A stretch of DNA of 14,028 nucleotides from CAZHOV01 sp964534315 (GTDB lineage Bacteria; Bacteroidota; Bacteroidia; Chitinophagales; Saprospiraceae): the NCBI GenBank assembly GCA_964534315.1, contig CAZHOV010000146.1, positions 1 to 14,028 on the forward strand. Reading direction: 5' to 3'. Below the pieces are notes generated by a model. The model worked only from the letters and a program-made list of their open reading frames with translations. It did not search any database and was not told the origin of the DNA. Shown here in pieces: positions 1 through 6,591 of the stretch. Position numbers and translations under genes: made by a program. How positions within the stretch are numbered: the stretch's first letter is position 1; every line of letters starts with the position of its first letter.

Positions 1-215
1 TCTGCTTTTCGCAATTTTACACTTTCTCCTATCCTTAAGCCAGCACTGTAAATCAACATTAAAATCGTCCGGTGTTTTAGGTTTTCCACCGCTTTTAAGA
101 GCGCTGTTACTTCTTGCTCGCTAAATACTCCGGGAAGCTCTTTGCTCTTTCTGGGCCTTAGCTCATAGTAGGTCCGTTGTTTCCTATCAACTTTATTCCC
201 GTATTTCAAAGACAT
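1..215 (-). pseudogene. Tyrosine recombinase (phage-integrase family) fragment, N-terminal domain missing, running off the window edge
   Basis: Reading the minus strand from an ATG at 215 gives 71 codons with no stop down to position 3. The product contains the linker ELRPRKSKELP, then FSEQEV, then IYSAGLRIGESVKL. This is the start of the catalytic domain of XerC/XerD-like site-specific recombinases, and the Arg of GLRIGE is the first catalytic arginine. The rest of the catalytic domain, including the nucleophilic Tyr, would lie beyond base 1. The family normally has about 90 residues of DNA-binding SAM-like domain before this linker. Here the frame is closed by TGA at 240-242 only nine codons upstream of the ATG, exactly where a GC-rich hairpin begins. 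I therefore read it as an N-terminally truncated, probably inactive gene. A short expressed protein from 215 cannot be excluded. The family assignment is firm; specificity is not known. Confidence 0.75.
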
Positions 216-242
216 AGAGGTCTTTTCTTGGTTGTTATATCA

Positions 243-315
243 AGGTGCTCCGCACCACTCCTGATCGGTAATTATCTTATGTTATAAAGATTTTTGGTGC
301 CCTGCACCAATCTTT
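243..315. repeat. Pair of short GC-rich hairpins (GGTGC-nnn-GCACC)
   Basis: Two palindromes with the same 5-bp stem, GGTGC/GCACC, sit 52 bases apart. The first (244-256) has loop TCC and the second (296-308) has loop CCT. In the second, the stem extends outward through AAAGATT/AATCTTT (286-315) with three unpaired T. The first hairpin overlaps the TGA that closes the recombinase reading frame. Its strand AGGTGCTCCGCAC (243-255) matches AGGTGTGCCGCAC at 12541-12553 in 11 of 13 positions. This suggests, but does not prove, a dispersed hairpin-repeat family. Confidence 0.5.
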
Positions 316-449
316 AGAATGTTTTGAAGTTTACTCGCCTCTGCAGCAACCCGCGATGCTAATCATAACGTGGAGGTCTTTTCGCAGTTGGCCGCTCCCG
401 GATCTTTCCAGAGTAGTGAGAAAATGATTGGTTTGTTCCCGATTCCCTA

Positions 450-517
450 CTTGCTCCAGGGGAGCAAGAGATTGGTAGTGTTTAAACAGCCCCGAATTAT
501 GAATGCTCCAGAGGAGC
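450..517. repeat. Two near-identical small hairpins (GCTCCAGRGGAGC)
   Basis: Positions 450-468 form an 8-bp perfect stem (CTTGCTCC / GGAGCAAG) with loop AGG. Positions 505-517 (GCTCCAGAGGAGC) repeat its core with one base change (A for G) and a 5-bp stem. The 52-base spacing between the cores equals the spacing between the two hairpins at 244 and 296. They are too weak for terminators, and no poly-T follows. Their role is unknown. Confidence 0.4.
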
Positions 518-678
518 TTAATCTTTTTACAAAGGATTCCCAAACACGCACCTGCCGCCTGTGTAAAACACCAATAGTCAGCCGTTTCGATAAAATTTTC
601 TGCTCCAATGCTCCACAAAAATGGCGCACATTACCCAAGAAAACTCTCCCCCCACTAGAAGAAACCAACACAAATTGA
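499..678 (+). CDS. Possible small zinc-ribbon protein or its remnant
   Basis: The frame from ATG 499 gives 59 residues (an upstream in-frame ATG at 370 would give 102). It contains CRLCKTPIVSRFDKIFCSNA, starting near base 553. This matches the pattern CxxCxxPIxxRxDKxFCSxxC of short zinc-ribbon proteins (DUF2116-like) that are common in Bacteroidota. The fourth metal-binding Cys, expected just after FCSNA, is replaced by Pro, so a complete zinc site is not present. The N-terminal part up to the first Cys resembles nothing I know. Given the eroded surroundings, a decayed gene is as likely as a live one. The Cys motif is what I see; the function and expression are not supported. Confidence 0.3.
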   Translation: MNAPEELNLFTKDSQTRTCRLCKTPIVSRFDKIFCSNAPQKWRTLPKKTLPPLEETNTN

Positions 679-708
679 TACCTTGAGCCCGACCTAAAAA
701 AGTAACGC

Positions 709-1479
709 ATGAGCCTGCAAATTATCTCTTATAATGTAAATGGAGTCCGCGCCGCCATCAAAAAAGGACTCTGGGACTGGATGGAGGAAAATCAATACGA
801 CATCGTTTGCCTTCAGGAAACAAAAGCCCGTGAAGAACAAGTCGAACTGGATACGCTCGAAGCTATGGGCTACCACCATTTTTGGCATAGCGCGGAAAAG
901 AAAGGCTATAGCGGAGTAGCAACCTTCACCAAAAAGGAACCGGATTTAGTAATCGAAGGATGCGGGATAGAAAAGTATGACCGGGAAGGCCGAATCCTGC
1001 GAACGGACTTCGGAGACTGGACGCTGCTCAATTGCTACCTGCCTTCAGGTACCAGCGGCGACGAACGGCAAGCGTTTAAAATGGAGTTTCTGGATGATTT
1101 TTTCAACTGGATCGAAGAACTGAAAAAGGAACGACCTAACATGATCGTGGTCGGCGATTATAATATTGCGCATACGGAAATCGATATCCACGACCCGGTG
1201 CGCAATAAAAAGAACTCTGGTTTCCTACCAGAAGAGCGGGAATGGCTGACGAAATGGTTTGACAATGGCTTTACCGATAGCTTCCGCTATCTGAATCCGG
1301 AAAAGGTGGAATATAGCTGGTGGACCTACCGGGCTAATGCACGAGCCAACAACAAAGGATGGAGAATTGATTACCAGTCGGTAACCAATGGATTGGCAGA
1401 AAAATTGGTCCAAGCCGGACAATTGACAGATATTGTGCATTCTGACCATTGTCCGGTTTGGATAGAAATAGATCTTTAG
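709..1479 (+). CDS. xth: Exodeoxyribonuclease III (AP endonuclease, EEP superfamily)
   Basis: This 256-residue protein is a typical full-length exodeoxyribonuclease III. It is a Mg-dependent 3'-5' exonuclease and abasic-site endonuclease of base excision repair, and it is cytoplasmic. The catalytic set can be followed: N9 in YNVNG, E37 in LQETK, Y110 in NCYLPSG, D150 and N152 in GDYN, D221 in GWRIDY, and D246/H247 in HSDHCPV. Family blocks YSGVA, IDIHDP, GFLPEER and WWTYRANARANNKGW are also present. The ATG at 709 gives the usual N-terminus (MSLQIISYNVNG), beginning directly at the first beta strand. The gene stands alone on the plus strand. Its TAG (1477-1479) overlaps the TAA of the convergent nfu gene by two bases, so the coding regions overlap over 1476-1479 with no room for a terminator between them. 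Confidence 0.95.
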   Translation: MSLQIISYNVNGVRAAIKKGLWDWMEENQYDIVCLQETKAREEQVELDTLEAMGYHHFWHSAEKKGYSGVATFTKKEPDLVIEGCGIEKYDREGRILRTDFGDWTLLNCYLPSGTSGDERQAFKMEFLDDFFNWIEELKKERPNMIVVGDYNIAHTEIDIHDPVRNKKNSGFLPEEREWLTKWFDNGFTDSFRYLNPEKVEYSWWTYRANARANNKGWRIDYQSVTNGLAEKLVQAGQLTDIVHSDHCPVWIEIDL

Positions 1480-2087
1480 CCCATTTCGGCAACAACCTCG
1501 GTAATCTGAGGGATCATTCGCTTGAGCATGCCCTCAATACCCGCTTTGAGCGTAACCGTTGAGGAAGGACAGCCGCTGCAAGCCCCTTGCAATACCACAA
1601 CTACCTTACCTTGGTCATAAGACTTAAATTCGATGTTTCCTCCGTCCATTTCAACGGCAGGCTTTACGTAAGTCTCAATGAGGTCTTTTATCTTTTTGAC
1701 GATCTCGGCATCGTCTTCAGAGTATTCGTAGCTTGCTCCACGCTCTGCTTCAATTTTTGCCATCGCCTCTTCGAAACCATCTTTCAGAATCTCTTTTCCT
1801 TCTTGAATATACTCCTTGATGAACTCTTTTAGCTTGAGCATAATATCTTCCCAGGCATAGTTCATTTCTTTAGTGACGGTCACAAAATTGTTACAAATGT
1901 ACACGCCCTTGACATAGGGTAATTCAAAAAGGGCAGTTCCCAGGGGCGACCACTCTTTAGCCAGTTCCTCTTCTCTGAAATCAGCCGTACCTTTGTATAG
2001 CATTCGATTCGTAACAAACTTGAGCGATTCGGGATTAGGCGTTTGCTCAGTGTATAGCATTACAGGACTCTTTGTTACCGTATCCAT
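1476..2087 (-). CDS. nfu: Nfu-type iron-sulfur cluster carrier (NifU N- and C-terminal domains)
   Basis: The 203-residue protein has two recognisable parts. An Nfu/NifU N-terminal domain begins at residues 10-25 (MLYTEQTPNPESLKF, the family signature) and runs to about 95. The NifU C-terminal domain spans about 127-200 and carries the cluster-binding motif GACSGCPSS with C170 and C173. Such proteins hold a 4Fe-4S cluster between two subunits and pass it to apo-enzymes. I chose the ATG at 2087. The frame stays open to 2231, but the extra 48 residues have no family character and would overlap the neighbouring gene's end. A 73-base AT-rich gap separates it from the upstream Uma2 gene, so it may have its own promoter. 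It converges on xth with overlapping stops. Confidence 0.92.
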   Translation of the reverse strand: MDTVTKSPVMLYTEQTPNPESLKFVTNRMLYKGTADFREEELAKEWSPLGTALFELPYVKGVYICNNFVTVTKEMNYAWEDIMLKLKEFIKEYIQEGKEILKDGFEEAMAKIEAERGASYEYSEDDAEIVKKIKDLIETYVKPAVEMDGGNIEFKSYDQGKVVVVLQGACSGCPSSTVTLKAGIEGMLKRMIPQITEVVAEMG

Positions 2088-2160
2088 TTCTTTATAGCTT
2101 TTATTTGTTGAGATAATTTTATTTAGATTTATTCTATAAAAGTAACATAAATTTGCCGGA

Positions 2161-2781
2161 TTAGTTCGGGAATTCAGGAGGCTTTGATATGCCAACCTCC
2201 GGAATAGGCTCCAAATCCTGCGTTTTAGCATAAAGATCCTTCATTTTGAATTCCAGATCTAAAGAAAAAACCGGAAAGGATTCCTCTAGCCCTACTGCAG
2301 AATTGATTCGCCACAAATCTTTCTGTTCCTGAAAAAACGATTCGACGAGTGGATAGGTTGAATTGACAATGATATATTCTTTAAAGGAAGGAAGCGAACG
2401 ATAAAACCGGAATTTTTCCTTTCGATCATATAGTTCGGTAGACTTTGAGGAAACCTCGATAATCAAGGAGGGATTGATTAAGCTAAGTTGCCGGGCATCT
2501 TCGTATTTAGGCTCACCACACACCACCATCGCATCAGGAAAGACATATTTGGTTTGTTTTCTTACAGCTAATTGCATATCACTGTTGTAGATAATACAGT
2601 CCTTATTACGAAGTTCAATATTTAATAATGTTAAGAAATTAGTAGAAATAATACTATGGTTGGCCGTTCCCCCCGCCATAGCCACAATCTTACCATCGTG
2701 ATACTCAATCTTGTAGTCGAGATCTTCTACTAACTGGAAATATTCTTCAACGGTATATTTACGATCCTCAATCGGTTTCAT
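2161..2781 (-). CDS. Uma2-family putative restriction-endonuclease-like protein (DUF820)
   Basis: The 206-residue protein matches the Uma2 family (PD-(D/E)XK nuclease fold) in length and order of motifs. It has an N-terminal YTVEEYFQLVE, DYKIEYHDGKIVAMAGGT, then VFPDAMVV (D83), then PSLIIEVSSKST (E109), DRKEKFRFYRSL and FKEYIIV. D83 and E109 are the expected metal-binding acidic residues. As is usual in this family, the third position reads S (EVS) rather than the Lys of a canonical ExK. The family is widespread and often multicopy in cyanobacteria and Bacteroidota; its biological role is not established. The ATG at 2779-2781 lies 27 bases after the GHMP kinase stop, so it is probably cotranscribed with the mevalonate genes. 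I see no methylase or other restriction partner nearby, so a restriction role is not supported by context. Confidence 0.88.
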   Translation of the reverse strand: MKPIEDRKYTVEEYFQLVEDLDYKIEYHDGKIVAMAGGTANHSIISTNFLTLLNIELRNKDCIIYNSDMQLAVRKQTKYVFPDAMVVCGEPKYEDARQLSLINPSLIIEVSSKSTELYDRKEKFRFYRSLPSFKEYIIVNSTYPLVESFFQEQKDLWRINSAVGLEESFPVFSLDLEFKMKDLYAKTQDLEPIPEVGISKPPEFPN

Positions 2782-2808
2782 GATGAAGTTTTGCTGTTGA
2801 ATATAGCA

Positions 2809-3735
2809 TTAATAAATGATAAAATCAATATACTTAAAGACTTGCCGATAACCTCGCTTTTCGAAAAAGGCTTTCGTATGCCTCTCCCCTTCCCTGCTAG
2901 TCACTAACACATAATCCCCACCCCAGGCACCAAGGGATTTAACTACCCCGGGGAAATCCCTGAAGTGTAATTCCTGTGCGCGAGGCAGATCTAAATAGTT
3001 CCTGACCATCGTTTCATGACGAAGCAGAAGTTGCTCCAATTCATCAAAGGAATCACAAATAGCAATTTGGTCTGTAAGGTCAGAAATCTCTTCTATCAGA
3101 GCTTTCGGAGTGAACCCTTTGGCCCTAAATCGGGCAATACCTTCTCGGCTATTTTGTTTTTGGTTTAAGAAAACGAAGTATAGGTTTTCTTTGAAAGGAG
3201 GATTAAAAGAAGCGGTTTGTATAATAGGCTGCCCATCCACGAGTTGATAAAAGACTGGACCCTGAGCAGAGGCGCAGGCAATATCATAACCTGAGCCACC
3301 AAAGGTTTTTTCAAGTAGTTCATAAGGATCAGCCTGCGCCCATTCGGCCATATTATTGATCAGCGTAGAGCTGCTTCCCAAGCCCCAATTTCTGGGGAAT
3401 TCGAGCGTCGCTTTTACGTTTAGTTCTTTTTCATCAGCTAAAAAGCGGGGATTTAATTTTTGGGCCTCCTTAAAAATGGCTACTAGCCGTTCCGCAATAC
3501 CCTGATCAGAAAAAGAAAGTAGTTGGAGGGTAGGTAGGGAAAATTGAGCGGTAAACCATTGCCCTTCGGCAGGATCGTAACTTTCCCAAGATAGAATAGA
3601 CGAAGTTGTATTATCGGAGTTGACCTCTAGGATTTGTCCCAATTTAGTAGGAACAGCCAGCGCCTTTGCCCCTTCCAGGACGAAGTATTCGCCGGTAAGT
3701 AAAAGTTTGCCATTACTCCTGAACATTTGTTTCAT
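2809..3735 (-). CDS. GYDIA-family GHMP kinase (mevalonate-operon kinase of unassigned substrate)
   Basis: The 308-residue protein is a GHMP-superfamily small-molecule kinase. The N-terminus has GKLLLTGEYFVLEGAKALAVP (residues 9-29), the usual substrate-side opening of mevalonate and phosphomevalonate kinases. The ATP-binding motif NWGLGSSSTL is at 116-125. The segment GGSGYDIACA (146-155) gives the family its name. The C-terminal motif LGAWGGDYVLV (268-278) resembles the closing Gly-rich motif of the superfamily. GYDIA kinases occur in Bacteroidota next to mevalonate genes, as here (14 bases downstream of HMG-CoA reductase). I infer that the protein phosphorylates a mevalonate-pathway intermediate, possibly phosphomevalonate or mevalonate. 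Which one cannot be told from sequence. The ATG at 3735 puts the first conserved strand at the usual distance; MFRSNGK starting three codons later is an alternative. Confidence 0.9.
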   Translation of the reverse strand: MKQMFRSNGKLLLTGEYFVLEGAKALAVPTKLGQILEVNSDNTTSSILSWESYDPAEGQWFTAQFSLPTLQLLSFSDQGIAERLVAIFKEAQKLNPRFLADEKELNVKATLEFPRNWGLGSSSTLINNMAEWAQADPYELLEKTFGGSGYDIACASAQGPVFYQLVDGQPIIQTASFNPPFKENLYFVFLNQKQNSREGIARFRAKGFTPKALIEEISDLTDQIAICDSFDELEQLLLRHETMVRNYLDLPRAQELHFRDFPGVVKSLGAWGGDYVLVTSREGERHTKAFFEKRGYRQVFKYIDFIIY

Positions 3736-3749
3736 GGTTTGTAGAAAGA

Positions 3750-5099
3750 TCAGGGTTTTCCGTTTCGAATAGCTTTTACCTTTACCTTTTGGTTTTCGAG
3801 AAAATCCCGTACAGCAGAAAAAGAAACGACTTTATCTTTAAAATGCTGGAAGGTGAGCATTTTTTCCTGATCGGTGGCTTCCAGGTGATTTAAGATATTC
3901 ATCAGGTGCATTTTCATATGTCCTTTTTGAATACCGGTGGTCGTCAGGGAGCGGACGGCGGCAAAATTTTGAGCCAGCCCGGTAGACGCAATGACCATCA
4001 TCAGCTCTTTGGCAGTAGGATTCCCCAGTAACTCCAGCGAACGTTTTGCGATAGGATGTAGTTTGGTTAACCCACCTACAGTTCCTACAGAAAGTGGTAC
4101 TTCCAGCCAAAAACGAAAGACGCCGTCCTGGATAGAACAATCTGAAAGACTACGGTAACCTTTATTTCTGGCTGCATAGGCATGTCCGCAGGCTTCGATC
4201 GCTCTAAAATCATTACCTGTGGCGATAACCACCGCATCGATGCCGTTAAAAATACCTTTGTTATGCGTAGTGGCCCGGTATGGATCGGTTTGGGCTATTT
4301 TTATAGCATCATAGAATTTCTGCGCAAAGGTTTGGTTGTCCATTTCCTTTGAAATGCAGTTTAACTGATCGATCGGACATTCGACTGAGGCGCGTACCAG
4401 GCATTCCGGAGTATAGTTAGAAAGGATTGCCATGACGATGTCGATGGTGCGCTCTGTATGCTCAAAGGCAGGATGTTGTGCGACAAATTCTTTTAGCGTT
4501 TCGGCAAAATCTTCTACCACCGTATTTACAAAATTGGCCCCCATAGATTCACAAGTCTCGAAATCTACTCTGAGCTGGTAGTATTCGTCTCCCAGCTCAT
4601 TAAGCGCAAGCAATTCTACATCGAGAACTCCGCCACCTCTCTCTCGCATATTGCACGTAAATCCTTCCACATTGCTCAGCATCGCTCCCTTCAATTCATC
4701 GAAAACGCTTTTGAGCACTTCGATGCTTCCTTTATATTTGAAGTGAACTTGCCCGATTTTATTTGTCCCCAGCACTTCTGCCTTAAACCCACCTTTCGTC
4801 GACCAATATTTGGCTGCACTAGAAGCTGCTGCAACCACCGAACTCTCTTCAATAACCATTGGTACTGCGTACCATTGATCGTTGATCAAAAAGTTAGGTG
4901 CAACACCGAAAGGAAGTGGGAAGTTGGTAAGTGTATTTTCACTAAATCCTTCTAAAATCTTTTGTTGACGCTCATCTTCATGCCAAAACTTGCTAAACTC
5001 CTCGATCACTTTTGCTGAGTCATCAAAAAAATTTTCTGCAATCCATTGCAATTTCCCCCATTTCGACAATTTTGAAAATCCCGAAATTGACTTTGCCAT
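3750..5099 (-). CDS. mvaA: Hydroxymethylglutaryl-CoA reductase, class II type
   Basis: This 449-residue enzyme converts HMG-CoA and mevalonate into one another. In this operon it presumably works in the biosynthetic, mevalonate-forming direction. Its size and lack of membrane segments fit the soluble bacterial class II form. Catalytic residues line up with the Pseudomonas mevalonii enzyme (E83, K267, D283, H381): E84 in PMVIEESSVVAA, K281 in THNKGIFNGID, D297 in GNDFRAIEA, and H394 in QKGHMKMH. Other family blocks are LPFGVAPNFLI (63-72), MGANFVNTV (186-194) and VGTVGGLTKLHP (338-349). The ATG at 5099 follows the isomerase stop by 11 bases, and the GHMP kinase starts 14 bases after its own stop, so the three are almost certainly one transcript. 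Cofactor preference (NADH or NADPH) is not settled by what I can see. Confidence 0.95.
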   Translation of the reverse strand: MAKSISGFSKLSKWGKLQWIAENFFDDSAKVIEEFSKFWHEDERQQKILEGFSENTLTNFPLPFGVAPNFLINDQWYAVPMVIEESSVVAAASSAAKYWSTKGGFKAEVLGTNKIGQVHFKYKGSIEVLKSVFDELKGAMLSNVEGFTCNMRERGGGVLDVELLALNELGDEYYQLRVDFETCESMGANFVNTVVEDFAETLKEFVAQHPAFEHTERTIDIVMAILSNYTPECLVRASVECPIDQLNCISKEMDNQTFAQKFYDAIKIAQTDPYRATTHNKGIFNGIDAVVIATGNDFRAIEACGHAYAARNKGYRSLSDCSIQDGVFRFWLEVPLSVGTVGGLTKLHPIAKRSLELLGNPTAKELMMVIASTGLAQNFAAVRSLTTTGIQKGHMKMHLMNILNHLEATDQEKMLTFQHFKDKVVSFSAVRDFLENQKVKVKAIRNGKP

Positions 5100-5110
5100 C
5101 TGCTTAAAAA

Positions 5111-6136
5111 TTAATTCTTGTTCCTGATTCGTAAATATGCATATGCCAATGCTAATCCTTCCACCTGGCTCTTTACATGATTAAAAAGCGCTTCATATTC
5201 CCCTCTGGCATGTTTCAAAAAGCCTGATGCCTGACCATAAACGGCAGGTAATTCAGCTTTTTGAATTAAATAATAACCGTCTAAAAAGTTCTTTACGCCT
5301 CCGGAGATGATCAGTTGGTCACATTTGCGCTGATCTCCCAGTTCCATTGTGATCTGATTGGTAATATCCACCATCTCTTCAGCCGAATGCCCAACTAGAG
5401 CTAACTGGCTATAGGTCTCTTTTTTAATTGCTTCACCTCTCAAAAGTTCTAATCGAGCAAAATTCGTACCGCCATGGGCTGCAAATTCTACAGCCGCCAG
5501 AGGTAATTTCAATAATGCTTTCAGGCTATGATAACCCATGCCCTGGCCTACCTCTTTGACGACCAACGGAAAATCAACCTTACCTAACACCTCCTCGATC
5601 ACTTCAATCGGCGCCCGCTTAAACTGGTCACCCTCAGGCTGCAACCATTCCTGCATTGGATTTACATGAATGATCAATCCATCTGCTTTCAACTTATCTA
5701 TCAAACCTTTTATGACATCAATTTCTTTTTTGACCACCAATTCTTCTACCTGAGCAATCCCCAAATTTGCAAATAACAATTGATCATCTCCGATAATCGA
5801 CCGCACGTTAAAATCCGCCAGGTAGTCATTGTTATACAGTAAAGAACGACAAGATCCTAGTCCCATTCCCATACCAAAATCTCTACATGCTCTCGCCAGG
5901 TTTTGATTGATCGTCCGCGCCAGTTCAGTGCCTCCAGTCATGCTCGACACCCAAACAGGAGCTTTAAGTGATTTTCCCAGAAATCTCATTACGGGAATTT
6001 CAGATTCAGAGGGATGCGCAGCCAATAATGGCTCATAAAAAAAGCGCCCATCTATTTGGTGGGCTGTTATTTGCGATTTAAATGCCAGCTCAATATGATC
6101 CTTCTTTCTCGAAGGAGCTGTCGGGTCTTGTGGCAT
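5111..6136 (-). CDS. fni: Type 2 isopentenyl-diphosphate delta-isomerase (FMN-dependent)
   Basis: The protein interconverts isopentenyl diphosphate and dimethylallyl diphosphate using reduced FMN and Mg. It is a soluble TIM-barrel protein unrelated to the type 1 enzyme. Family motifs, numbered from the ATG at 6136 (341 residues), are RKKDHI (10-15), SSMTGG (64-69), GMGLGSCR (90-97), ANLG, HVNPMQEW (157-164, including the catalytic Gln), KEVGQGMG (194-201), GGTNFAR (222-228) and SGGV (278-281). The frame stays open to a TTG at 6149-6151, which would add five residues (346 in total). I prefer the ATG, since both place RKKDHI near the N-terminus. It is the first gene of the minus-strand mevalonate cluster and is preceded by a long intergenic region, so the operon promoter should lie there. 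Confidence 0.94.
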   Translation of the reverse strand: MPQDPTAPSRKKDHIELAFKSQITAHQIDGRFFYEPLLAAHPSESEIPVMRFLGKSLKAPVWVSSMTGGTELARTINQNLARACRDFGMGMGLGSCRSLLYNNDYLADFNVRSIIGDDQLLFANLGIAQVEELVVKKEIDVIKGLIDKLKADGLIIHVNPMQEWLQPEGDQFKRAPIEVIEEVLGKVDFPLVVKEVGQGMGYHSLKALLKLPLAAVEFAAHGGTNFARLELLRGEAIKKETYSQLALVGHSAEEMVDITNQITMELGDQRKCDQLIISGGVKNFLDGYYLIQKAELPAVYGQASGFLKHARGEYEALFNHVKSQVEGLALAYAYLRIRNKN

Positions 6137-6224
6137 TTGTTGTTCTTCCAAAATTGATCTTTTTTTGTTTATAGTGAATTCCTTCTTCTCAAAAAAGAAA
6201 ATAACCTGAATACCTTAAATTTTG

Positions 6225-6239
6225 TTTGTTTGAAACAAA
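6225..6239. promoter_or_regulatory. Candidate operator palindrome TTTGTTTGAAACAAA
   Basis: TTTGTTT-G-AAACAAA is a perfect 7-bp palindrome with a one-base centre, located about 90 bases upstream of the isomerase start. Size and symmetry fit a dimeric-repressor site. In AT-rich DNA, however, such palindromes also arise by chance, and no regulator gene is adjacent. This is a tentative call from symmetry and position only. Confidence 0.25.
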
Positions 6240-6460
6240 GAGGGAAGTATAAAGTTTACAGCAATTATTTTTCCATGACCGATTATTACTCATCACCTTT
6301 CATCCATCTGTAGAAGATGTAATATTACAAAATATTCGCAGAAATCAAATAAAACTTTGAGGATTAACCCCCTTGACTCGAGTGGAATGTATGAATGGGT
6401 ATTACTTCCGTCACAATAAAAAATTTATCGAAGATAGATTGATTTTCGTCCAAATAGTTG

Positions 6461-6493
6461 AACGATCATACCATCCGCTCAGTTTAGATCGTT
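6461..6493. repeat. Short inverted repeat AACGATC / GATCGTT upstream of the BI-1 gene
   Basis: Seven-base arms are separated by 19 bases and lie about 100 bases upstream of the ATG at 6592. It could form a leader hairpin or bind a dimeric protein. GTTAGGT at the right arm fits the GTTRRRY consensus of integron attC sites, but no partner RYYYAAC site is placed correctly, so I do not call attC. Confidence 0.25.
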
Positions 6494-6591
6494 AGGTGAA
6501 GCAAGTAATTAAGGTAATAACTTTTGCTGTTTCTACTTGTTATTTAAATTAAATATTTATTTTCACCCCAATTAAATTAATAATTAAGCTT

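Larger units (their letters stand above)
216..708. other. Gene-poor, repeat-bearing stretch between recombinase fragment and exodeoxyribonuclease gene
   Basis: About 490 bases hold no convincing full-length gene. What can be seen is four short hairpins (243-256, 286-315, 450-468 and 505-517) and a possible zinc-ribbon remnant at 499-678. Open frames exist on both strands here, but they overlap each other and resemble no family apart from the Cys motif described separately. The last 30 bases before the ATG at 709 are AT-rich, as is usual for Bacteroidota leaders. I could not identify a clear TAnnTTTG promoter element for the exonuclease gene. The stretch is best read as eroded accessory DNA. 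Confidence 0.6.
6137..6591. promoter_or_regulatory. Divergent intergenic region upstream of the mevalonate operon and the BI-1 gene
   Basis: These 455 bases hold no open frame worth calling and are markedly AT-rich. The region must contain the promoters for fni (leftward) and for the Bax inhibitor-1 family gene (rightward). Visible structure consists of a 15-base palindrome at 6225-6239 and a 7-bp inverted repeat, AACGATC (6461-6467) / GATCGTT (6487-6493). A stretch TAATAACTTTTGC near 6515-6527 is close to, but not exactly, the Bacteroidota -7 element TAnnTTTG, and I see no matching -33 TTG. The length is generous for two simple promoters, so a small RNA or a regulator site is possible, but I cannot support one. 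Confidence 0.5.

Noticed and set aside
331..710. Two minus-strand open frames (331-618 and 447-710)
   Set aside because: They overlap each other and the plus-strand Cys-motif frame, resemble no family, and the second begins inside the xth start.
2088..2231. Upstream extension of the nfu frame by 48 codons (start at 2231)
   Set aside because: The added residues show no Nfu similarity, overlap the end of the Uma2 gene and run through an AT-rich spacer. The family N-terminus begins just after the ATG at 2087.
3838..4140. Minus-strand frame inside HMG-CoA reductase
   Set aside because: It is an out-of-frame shadow of the reductase and has no family features.
6450..6500. Integron attC-like site (GTTAGGT near 6490)
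   Set aside because: There is no properly spaced partner site or cassette structure, and the nearby recombinase fragment is not an integron integrase by sequence.
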